From: Streptomycetaceae bacterium
GTDB lineage: Bacteria > Actinomycetota > Actinomycetes > Streptomycetales > Streptomycetaceae
DNA length: 62,290 bases
Direction of reading: 5' to 3'
NCBI GenBank assembly: GCA_019243445.1
Contig: JAFAUH010000105.1
Coordinates: 1-62,290, forward strand
Part shown: positions 55,750 through 62,290 of the stretch, piece by piece
Layout: each line of letters starts with the position of its first letter
Position numbering within the stretch: position 1 is the first letter of the stretch
The notes under the pieces: model-generated
Told to the model about the DNA's origin: nothing
The model's database searches: none
What the model saw: the letters and a program-made list of their open reading frames with translations, nothing else
Made by a program: the position numbers and the translations under genes

Positions 55750-57168
55750 CTATCCCTCCGCCCGCCGGGCCTCGTACGAGCCTGCCCCACCGGAGCCTTT
55801 CCGCGGAAGCACGCGCAATGCCTCTCCGACGTCTGTGACCTCTGTCACTGTCATCTCCCGCGGCACTTTGCCGGGATCGGGCGGTACCAGCGCGTGAGTG
55901 AACCCGAGACGCGCGGCCTCAGCAAGGCGGCGCTGTACGCCGGTGACTGTGCGCACCTCACCCGCCAAGCCCACCTCGCCGATCGCCACCAGGTTCTTCG
56001 GCAATGGCATGTCACTCGCCGCACTCGCCAACGCCAGCGCCACCGCCAGGTCGGCGGACGGCTCCGAGAGCTTCACTCCGCCCACCGTCGCGCTGTAGAT
56101 GTCGCACTTGCCGATCTGGTGAATACGGCCGCGCTGTTCGAGGACGGCGAGCATCATCGACACCCGGGAGGTCTCAAGGCCCGAAGTGGTGCGGCGTGGC
56201 GAGGGGATCTGAGAGGCGACGGTGAGCGCCTGCACCTCGGCGACGAGCGGGCGGCGGCCCTCCAAAGTGACGGTCAGGCACGTGCCGGGCACCGGCTCGT
56301 CCCGCCGGGTGAGAAACAGCCCGCTGGGATCGGCGAGCCCAGTGATCCCCTCGTCGTGCAGTTCGAAGCAACCGACCTCATCGGTGGCTCCATAGCGGTT
56401 CTTGACACCCCGGATCAGCCGCAACCGCGCATGACGATCGCCCTCGAAGTGCAGGACGACGTCAACGAGATGCTCCAGCAGCCGCGGACCGGCGATCGCA
56501 CCGTCCTTCGTGACATGACCGACCAGGATCGTCGACATACCGCGATCCTTCGAGGCGCGGATCAGCGCCCCCGCCACCTCGCGCACCTGCGCCATGCCAC
56601 CCGGCGCGCCGTCGATCTCCGGCGAGGCCACCGTCTGCACCGAATCCAGCACGAGCAACGCGGGCTTGACGTCGTCAAGATGGCCGAGGATCGCAGCGAG
56701 ATCCGTCTCGGCCGCCAGGTACAGGTAGTCGCTGAGCGCACCGATACGGTCGGCGCGCAGCCGCACCTGCCCGGCCGACTCCTCGCCCGTCACGTACAGC
56801 GTGCGCGCCCGCTCACTCGACGCCTTCGCCGCGACGTCAAGCAGCAGCGTCGACTTGCCCACCCCGGGCTCGCCCGCGAGCAGCACCACGGCCCCCGGCA
56901 CCAGACCGCCGCCGAGCACCCGGTCGAGCTCGGCGACGCCCGTGGAGCGCGCTGTCGCCGTACGGCCGTCGACCTGCGCGATCGGACGTGCGGGCGCGGT
57001 GACCCGGCCGGGCGCGGTGGTGCGAACGGCTGGCGCGCCGTACTCCTCGACCGTGCCCCACGCCTGGCACTCACCGCACCGGCCGAGCCATTTGGCCGTC
57101 GTCCAGCCGCACTCGGTGCAGCGATAGGCCGGACGGTCCTTGGGAGTCGTACGCATACGGGCAGCCAT
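55750..57168 (-). CDS. radA: DNA repair protein RadA
   Basis: RadA is a RecA-like helicase for branch migration. It has 472 residues with an N-terminal C4 zinc finger (CTECGWTTAKWLGRCGEC), Walker A GEPGVGKSTLL, the RadA-specific KNRYGATDE and a C-terminal Lon-protease-like domain (GEVGLAGEVR). The ATG at 57168 is preceded at seven bases by TAGGGT, so the mRNA is probably leaderless. disA lies 212 bp downstream. Confidence 0.96.
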   Translation of the reverse strand: MAARMRTTPKDRPAYRCTECGWTTAKWLGRCGECQAWGTVEEYGAPAVRTTAPGRVTAPARPIAQVDGRTATARSTGVAELDRVLGGGLVPGAVVLLAGEPGVGKSTLLLDVAAKASSERARTLYVTGEESAGQVRLRADRIGALSDYLYLAAETDLAAILGHLDDVKPALLVLDSVQTVASPEIDGAPGGMAQVREVAGALIRASKDRGMSTILVGHVTKDGAIAGPRLLEHLVDVVLHFEGDRHARLRLIRGVKNRYGATDEVGCFELHDEGITGLADPSGLFLTRRDEPVPGTCLTVTLEGRRPLVAEVQALTVASQIPSPRRTTSGLETSRVSMMLAVLEQRGRIHQIGKCDIYSATVGGVKLSEPSADLAVALALASAASDMPLPKNLVAIGEVGLAGEVRTVTGVQRRLAEAARLGFTHALVPPDPGKVPREMTVTEVTDVGEALRVLPRKGSGGAGSYEARRAEG

Positions 57169-57175
57169 GAGTCTC

Positions 57176-57181
57176 ACCCTA
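57176..57181 (-). promoter_or_regulatory. -10 box TAGGGT, leaderless start of radA
   Basis: On the minus strand TAGGGT is seven bases before the radA ATG. Confidence 0.5.
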
Positions 57182-57502
57182 GGTCCTGGGTATGACAACG
57201 CACCGGTGTGCCCGCGGCAGTGCTCCGGCGGAGCCTTCCCCGCAGGCAGAAACAGGAAGAGGGAGGCAGGAGGGAGCTCCCCCCGTGATGCTTCCAGTGC
57301 CCCTGGCGCGAAAGAGCGAACGGAGACGTCCGCGCCGTGGCGTACGCGGGGCGGTGAGGTGGCGCACCATGGCGAGAAGGGGGTGAATTGCACGGACGGA
57401 TGAGCCTGGTGTCCTCTTTTGAGGGGGAAGTGCACCCGAAAGAGTTAAACGTTAGGCCGAGAGATGGGAGGGCGCGCACAGCCGCCCTACGGTCACCCAG
57501 TG

Positions 57503-59311
57503 ATGAGCAGGTCTGAGCACACCCCGTGGCGTTCCCCCTCGCCCCCGGCACACCGCCGCCCGGCACCCACCGGTGCGCACCGGGCGGTCTCGCGCGCGCC
57601 CCGCCGCGGACCTCGCCCGGGCAGCGGGCCCCGTACCGGACCGGCCGCAGGGCAGGACGCGGCGTCGGCCCTTGCCTCAGACGCCGCCCCAGGAGCCGAT
57701 CTGACAGCGGGCAGTGTTCCGCAGCAGCTGTCCCCGCTCTACGAGCCCTACCTGGACGGACTGTTCACCTACTGCCTGTCCGTACTATGCGAGCACGCCA
57801 CCGCGACCGCCGCCCTCGGCGATATGCTCGCCGTTGCCGAACGCCACCGCGGCCGACTGCGCCACCCCGAGCTGCGCCGCGCCTGGTTCTACGCACTCGC
57901 CCGCTGGGCCTGCCTGCGCCGCCTCGCCCAAGGCCGCCCGGCCTCCGGATCACCCGAGACCCCGCAGTCCGTTGCCGACGAACGCCGCCGCGAACTCGCC
58001 GCCCTTGCCTGGCCCGAGGCAGCGGGCACCACCCCCGAGCAGCGCGAAGCCCTCGAACTCTCCGTCCGCCATCAGCTGTCCGCCCGCGAGATCGCCGCCG
58101 TACTCGGCGTCGCCCGCGACACCGCCCGCTCCCTGCTCTCCCGCGCCGCCTGCAAGGTCGAACGGACCCGAACCGCGCTCGCCGTTGTCGAACTCGGCAG
58201 CTGCCCAGCCGTAGCCCGGCTCTCCGGCGACGCCCAGGTACTGCTCGGCACCACTCTGCGCCGTGAACTCGTCCGCCACGTCGACGAATGCCCCGCCTGC
58301 CGCCTCACCGCAGAACAAGCCGTCGCCGCCGGTCCCTGGCCTGGCACCGCCACTCCCGCCGTACTCGCCCTCGTCGAGGCGCCGCGCTCTGCCGTGGGCG
58401 CCGCAATGGTGCACGCCATGCGCGCGATCCGCTCCGCCGGACGCAGCGATGGCCGCCTACCCCACTTCGACCGGCGCGGCTTCCCCCTGGACGTGAAGGA
58501 ACGTGCCGCCCGCCGCACCCTGATGCGCCACCGTGCGCTCACCACCACCGTCGTTGCGGCCGTCGTCGCTGCCCCCACACTCGCTTTGTGGGCCGCGTAC
58601 CGCAATGCGCCGCAGACCGGCGAGGCCCAGGACACCACCTCGGTCTCGGTGACCGACACCGACGGCGCCAACCCCACCGACTACGGCTATACCTACCAGA
58701 AGAGCGGCAACGCCAAAGTCATCAGCCACCCCCATGCCACCGCTCCCCGTCTCCCCAGCGGCACCCCGCCCCCCAAAGCGGCCGCCCCGGCAGACGACTC
58801 GGCCCGGCCCCCGCGCTCGCCCGACTCCCCACACCCCGCGGCCAGCTCCGCACCGTCCTCGCCGCGCCCCGGGTGGATCACCGTCGCCGCCCAGCCGCAA
58901 GGCTCCGACACCCAGATCACGGTGACCGACGAGGGCGGTTCGCCAGTGCACTGGACGGCCTCAACCGACGCGTCCTGGCTGCACCTGAGCACCACCTCGG
59001 GCACCCTCCAGCCAGGTCGCAGCGTCACCATCACGGCCACCGTCGACCAGGCGGCTCAGCCCGCAGGGCGCTGGCGCGCCAAAATCACCTTCGAACCGTC
59101 CCATTCCACAGTCATCATCGAGGGACAGGGCGCCGACCCCTCCCCGTCGGGCAGCCCGACGCCCTCGCCGACGCCGGCCTCCGGCCACACATCGAAGCCG
59201 GAGCCGGAACGGGGGTCGGCCTCCGGCCACCCGCCGAAGCCGGAGGGCAGCTCGGAGCGCGAGAGCCAGCGAGGCGAGAGCCAGCGGCCGCAAAAGCCGC
59301 AAAAGCCGTAA
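57503..59311 (+). CDS. Sigma-70-like / zinc-finger / transmembrane / BACON fusion protein
   Basis: This 602-residue single chain has a sigma region-2-like part (LYEPYLDGLFTYCLSVL, about 78-115) and sigma region 4 (HQLSAREIAAVLGVARDTARSLLS, about 193-235). A zinc-finger anti-sigma motif (RHVDECPACR, about 257-266) follows, then one membrane helix (about 345-366) and an outside BACON-like domain (about 457-540, ASWLHLSTTSGTL) with a Pro/Ser tail. It resembles ECF groups with C-terminal membrane extensions. The start is uncertain: GTG 57500, ATG 57503 or ATG 57464. Confidence 0.8.
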   Translation: MSRSEHTPWRSPSPPAHRRPAPTGAHRAVSRAPRRGPRPGSGPRTGPAAGQDAASALASDAAPGADLTAGSVPQQLSPLYEPYLDGLFTYCLSVLCEHATATAALGDMLAVAERHRGRLRHPELRRAWFYALARWACLRRLAQGRPASGSPETPQSVADERRRELAALAWPEAAGTTPEQREALELSVRHQLSAREIAAVLGVARDTARSLLSRAACKVERTRTALAVVELGSCPAVARLSGDAQVLLGTTLRRELVRHVDECPACRLTAEQAVAAGPWPGTATPAVLALVEAPRSAVGAAMVHAMRAIRSAGRSDGRLPHFDRRGFPLDVKERAARRTLMRHRALTTTVVAAVVAAPTLALWAAYRNAPQTGEAQDTTSVSVTDTDGANPTDYGYTYQKSGNAKVISHPHATAPRLPSGTPPPKAAAPADDSARPPRSPDSPHPAASSAPSSPRPGWITVAAQPQGSDTQITVTDEGGSPVHWTASTDASWLHLSTTSGTLQPGRSVTITATVDQAAQPAGRWRAKITFEPSHSTVIIEGQGADPSPSGSPTPSPTPASGHTSKPEPERGSASGHPPKPEGSSERESQRGESQRPQKPQKP

Positions 59312-59344
59312 AGCCGTAAAGCCGTAAAAGCCGGAGCGTAAGCC

Positions 59345-60148
59345 TCAGACCTGGGGATCGGCAGGGTGCGGTGCGAGGAGCGGGAGCGAGGAGGCGAGTC
59401 GGGCCTCGCACAGCTCGACCAGCCGCTCGTACGCGGGCGCGCCCATCAGCTCGATCAGCTCAGGCCGGTAGGAGACATAGACGGGCTCGCCCGCGCCATG
59501 GGCCGACTTCGCGCCCGTACACCACCAGTGCAGATCGTGCCCACCGGGACCCCAGCCACGCCGGTCGTACTCGCCGATCGACACGACCAGCACCTGGGTG
59601 TCGTCAGGCCGGTCGACCCAGTCGTACGTACGGCGGATCGGCAGCTGCCAGCACACGTCCGGCTTCGTCTCCAGCGGCTCGCGCTCCTCCCGCAGCGCCA
59701 GGGTGTGCAGCGCACAGCCCTCACCGCCGGCGAATCCCGGACGATTGAGGAAGATGCACGCACCATCGACCAGCCGCGTCTGCCGCTCGCCGTCCTCGCT
59801 GACCTCCACCCACCCCTCGGGTGAGCGGCCTGCCTCGTGCAACTGCCATACTTCGGGCGTCAATCGGGCCACGTGCTCGGCGACTCGCGCCTCGTCGTCC
59901 TCATCCGAGAAGTGCGCGCCGAGCGTGCAGCAGCCGTCGCTCGCACGCCCCGCGGTGATACCTTGGCAGCCGCGGCCGAAGATGCACGCCCAGCGCGAGG
60001 TGAGCCAGGTCAGATCGCAGCGGAAGACCTGCTCGTCGTCGGCCGGATCCGGGAATTCGACCCAGGCACGTGGGAAGTCCAACCCGGCCTCGTCAGCCTC
60101 GACTGGCTTCTGCTTTTCCTTGGATTTCGCCTTTGCCGCTTTTGCCAC
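59345..60148 (-). CDS. Cysteine-rich conserved hypothetical (DUF3109/YkgJ-like)
   Basis: This 267-residue cytoplasmic protein has a Lys-rich N-terminus and a cysteine array: [45 protein letters not shown] and KPDVCWQLP. The pattern looks like a metal or Fe-S cluster domain of the YkgJ/DUF3109 sort. Its function is unknown. It starts at GTG 60148. It converges with the fusion gene and is divergent from the Ppx-like gene. Confidence 0.7.
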   Translation of the reverse strand: MAKAAKAKSKEKQKPVEADEAGLDFPRAWVEFPDPADDEQVFRCDLTWLTSRWACIFGRGCQGITAGRASDGCCTLGAHFSDEDDEARVAEHVARLTPEVWQLHEAGRSPEGWVEVSEDGERQTRLVDGACIFLNRPGFAGGEGCALHTLALREEREPLETKPDVCWQLPIRRTYDWVDRPDDTQVLVVSIGEYDRRGWGPGGHDLHWWCTGAKSAHGAGEPVYVSYRPELIELMGAPAYERLVELCEARLASSLPLLAPHPADPQV

Positions 60149-60213
60149 TCAGCCAGAGTAGGTCAACCCAGGCAATTACCGAGGTCGCTGAGGAACACGG
60201 ATGCAGCACGCGC

Positions 60214-60219
60214 TAGCGT
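60214..60219 (+). promoter_or_regulatory. -10 box TAGCGT, leaderless start of the Ppx-like gene
   Basis: TAGCGT is seven bases before ATG 60227, and there is no ribosome site. Confidence 0.5.
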
Positions 60220-60226
60220 CAGTCCT

Positions 60227-61165
60227 ATGCGACTCGGAGTGCTCGACGTGGGATCCAACACCGTTCATCTGCTGGTGGTGGACGCTCACCCGGGTGCGAG
60301 ACCATTGCCCGCCTACTCCCACAAGGCCGAGCTGAGGCTCGCCGAGATCCTCGACGACGGCGCCATCGACGACGCAGGCGTGGCACGGCTGGCCGCCCAG
60401 GTCGCCGACGCAGAGCGAGCTGCCGAAGACAAGGGCGCCGAAGAAGTGCTCGCCTTCGCGACCTCAGCAGTACGGGAGGCAGCCAACGCCGAAGAAGTGC
60501 TCGCACGCGTCGCGGAGGGCACCGGCATCAAGCTGCAGGTGCTCTCGGGCGAAGACGAAGCGCGGCTGACCTTCCTCGCCGCCCGCCGCTGGTTCGGCTG
60601 GTCGGCCGGGCGGCTGCTGGTGCTCGACATCGGCGGCGGCTCACTGGAAGTCGCGTACGGGATCGACGAGCAGCCCGACGCGGCAGTCTCACTGCCGCTG
60701 GGCGCTGGACGGCTCACGGCATCCAGCCTGCAGGGCGACCCACCCGACCCAGAGGACATCCGGGCGTTGCGCAAGCACGTCCGGGCTGAAATCGCCCGTA
60801 CGGTTGCGGAGTTCAGCAGGCTGGGGGCGCCGGATCACGTAGTCGGGACATCGAAGACGTTCCGGCAGCTCGCGCGCATCACCGGCGCGGCAGCATCCCG
60901 GGAAGGACTGTATGTGCAGCGCACCCTGGGGCGGCAGGCACTGGAGGAGTGGGTGCCACGACTGGCATCCATGACGGTGGAGGAGCGGGCAGCGCTCCCC
61001 GGGGTCTCGGCGGGGCGCGCCCGTCAGCTGCTCGCCGGCGCACTTGTCGCCGAGGGCGCGATGGATCTGTTCGGGGTCGAGGAACTGGAGATCTGCCCCT
61101 GGGCGCTGCGGGAGGGCGTGATTTTGCGGCGGCTGGACGCGATGGGTTTGCCCGTCCGAGCGTGA
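60227..61165 (+). CDS. Ppx/GppA family phosphatase
   Basis: This 312-residue protein is in the ASKHA-fold exopolyphosphatase / guanosine pentaphosphate phosphohydrolase family. Motifs are [15 protein letters not shown] (phosphate loop), [20 protein letters not shown] and [11 protein letters not shown]. It lacks the extra C-terminal domains of E. coli Ppx. Actinobacteria usually carry two paralogues, and which activity this one has cannot be told. The start appears leaderless. Confidence 0.9.
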   Translation: MRLGVLDVGSNTVHLLVVDAHPGARPLPAYSHKAELRLAEILDDGAIDDAGVARLAAQVADAERAAEDKGAEEVLAFATSAVREAANAEEVLARVAEGTGIKLQVLSGEDEARLTFLAARRWFGWSAGRLLVLDIGGGSLEVAYGIDEQPDAAVSLPLGAGRLTASSLQGDPPDPEDIRALRKHVRAEIARTVAEFSRLGAPDHVVGTSKTFRQLARITGAAASREGLYVQRTLGRQALEEWVPRLASMTVEERAALPGVSAGRARQLLAGALVAEGAMDLFGVEELEICPWALREGVILRRLDAMGLPVRA

Positions 61166-61258
61166 CCGCCACTCACCTGCCCGGTGACCGTGCGGTGACC
61201 ACACGGTGCCCCGGCGACCAACGTGCTCACCTTCGCCGGGAGGTGCCCGCACAAGCCG

Positions 61259-61264
61259 TACGCT
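61259..61264 (+). promoter_or_regulatory. -10 box TACGCT, leaderless start of the isomerase gene
   Basis: TACGCT lies seven bases before GTG 61272. Confidence 0.45.
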
Positions 61265-61271
61265 GTAGCGC

Positions 61272-62144
61272 GTGGCCGACCGACCCGACGCCCCCACGCC
61301 CCGGGAGGCGCACGCCAAGAAATACGCCAAGGAAATGGCACCTGCCAGAAAAACGCAGCGCGTGGCGCTGTCCACCGCCTCCGTGTACCCGGAATCCACC
61401 TCCACCGCCTTCGAGATCGCCGCAAGGCTCGGGTACGACGGCGTCGAGATCATGGTATGGACCGACCCCGTCAGCCAGGACACCGAGGCGCTGCGCCGCC
61501 TCTCCGACTACTACGGCGTCCCCATCCTCGCCGTCCACGCCCCCTGCCTGCTGATCACCCAGCGCGTCTGGTCCACCGACCCGTGGACAAAGCTGGAGCG
61601 CGCCCGCGCCGCTGCCGAGACACTCGGGGCCTCCACCGTCGTCGTCCACCCACCGTTCCGATGGCAGCGCAATTACGCCCGGGAGTTCGTCCGCGGCGTG
61701 TGGCGAATGGCCGACGAGACGGATGTGCGGTTCGCCGTGGAGAACATGTACCCATGGCGTTACCGCGACCGCGAGATGCTCGCCTACGCGCCCGACTGGG
61801 ATCCCACGAAGGAAGACTTCCGGGACTTCACCATCGACCTCTCCCACACCGCGACCGCCCGCAACGACGCCTTGCACATGGTCGACCGCATGGGCGACCG
61901 GCTCGCGCACATCCATCTCGCGGACGGCACCGGGTCGGGCAAGGACGAGCACCTGGTGCCGGGGCGCGGCGCGCAGCCGTGTGCCGAGCTGCTGGAGCGG
62001 CTGGCCGTGTCAGGGTTCACCGGCACTGTGGTCATCGAGGTCAACACACGTCGCGCCATGTCCGCCGCCGAACGAGAAGCCGATCTCGCCGAAGCGCTCG
62101 CCTTCACCCGGCTGCACCTGACACCGGCCGCGCAAGTCGGCTGA
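61272..62144 (+). CDS. Sugar phosphate isomerase/epimerase (TIM barrel, AP-endonuclease-2 type)
   Basis: This 290-residue protein has strand-end motifs of the xylose-isomerase-like barrel: [63 protein letters not shown] and GTVVIEVN. The His, Glu and Asp residues are placed as metal ligands. The substrate is unknown. It lies between the Ppx-like gene and ilvD. Confidence 0.88.
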   Translation: MADRPDAPTPREAHAKKYAKEMAPARKTQRVALSTASVYPESTSTAFEIAARLGYDGVEIMVWTDPVSQDTEALRRLSDYYGVPILAVHAPCLLITQRVWSTDPWTKLERARAAAETLGASTVVVHPPFRWQRNYAREFVRGVWRMADETDVRFAVENMYPWRYRDREMLAYAPDWDPTKEDFRDFTIDLSHTATARNDALHMVDRMGDRLAHIHLADGTGSGKDEHLVPGRGAQPCAELLERLAVSGFTGTVVIEVNTRRAMSAAEREADLAEALAFTRLHLTPAAQVG

Positions 62145-62269
62145 TGGACCTGGGCAGAGCCCGAGACCGCGCCCTGACGGCGGTCCGGATCCCGGACACC
62201 TCGCCCGGATCCCGGGCCGACAGGCGTAGGCTCGATAGCTACGTCAGGACTCGAAGGAGTGGAGCTACC

Positions 62270-62290
62270 GTGCCCGAATTGAGGTCACGT
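62270..62290 (+). CDS. ilvD: Dihydroxy-acid dehydratase, first seven codons (partial)
   Basis: GTG followed by codons for PELRSR, with GGAG five bases and AAGGAG eleven bases upstream, matches the N-terminus of Streptomyces IlvD (branched-chain amino acid synthesis). The gene runs off the window, so the call rests on six residues and on gene order. Confidence 0.6.

Overview
This is high-GC actinobacterial DNA, most likely from the family Streptomycetaceae. The evidence is GTG/TTG starts, strong AGGAGG-type ribosome sites, many TANNNT boxes placed for leaderless starts, and a gene order (ppa, dacB, tilS, hpt, ftsH, folE, fol genes, panC-nadB-nadC-coaX, lsr2, clpC, sigE-cseABC, mutY, disA, radA, ilvD) that I recognise as the conserved Streptomyces chromosomal core. 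I cannot name the genus. I saw no rRNA, tRNA, CRISPR array, intact transposase or phage gene.

Region 1 (1-16 kb) is accessory. It holds an HTH-nSTAND-WD40 protein, a small secreted I36-type protein, a lipoprotein and a DUF1254/DUF1214 protein. A BlaI regulator / M56 peptidase / DedA operon with ATGA overlaps lies divergent from a PAP2 phosphatase. A bile-acid-symporter-like transporter, a PAS-GAF-SpoIIE phosphatase and a ThrE-type exporter follow. Short tandem repeats and hairpins are frequent here.

Region 2 (16-31 kb) is housekeeping: ppa, then dacB, a DUF2342 zincin, tilS, hpt, ftsH and folE. A membrane esterase is divergent from an MprF-like lysyltransferase. The folate genes folP-folB-folK follow, with an NTF2-like gene and a possible 49-codon ORF between folP and folB, and then a DUF3180 membrane protein.

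Region 3 (31-36.5 kb) has a reverse-strand pair, a MidA/NDUFAF7-like methyltransferase followed by an orphan NuoD paralogue. A histidine kinase and its likely response regulator come next, separated by about 0.8 kb of poorly coding DNA.

Region 4 (36.5-49 kb) is a tightly coupled cofactor operon: a DUF2520 dehydrogenase, panC, nadB, nadC and coaX. After it come hypotheticals, a second BlaI-like regulator, an N-acetylglutamate synthase-type GNAT, lsr2 and clpC.

Region 5 (49-62 kb) holds the cell-envelope stress operon sigE-cseA-cseB-cseC on the minus strand, mutY, a secreted-domain protein, disA and radA. It also holds a single-chain sigma-like / zinc-finger / membrane / BACON fusion, a cysteine-rich protein, a Ppx/GppA phosphatase, a TIM-barrel isomerase and the first seven codons of ilvD.

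The strongest leads for unusual biology are four. First, a BlaI-controlled set that may recycle the undecaprenyl carrier lipid (DedA plus PAP2). Second, a methyltransferase-NuoD pair that mirrors the mitochondrial NDUFAF7-NDUFS2 pair, in which the NuoD appears to have Trp in place of the quinone-site Tyr. Third, the sigma/anti-sigma/BACON fusion. Fourth, an exact 16-bp tandem repeat upstream of sigE.
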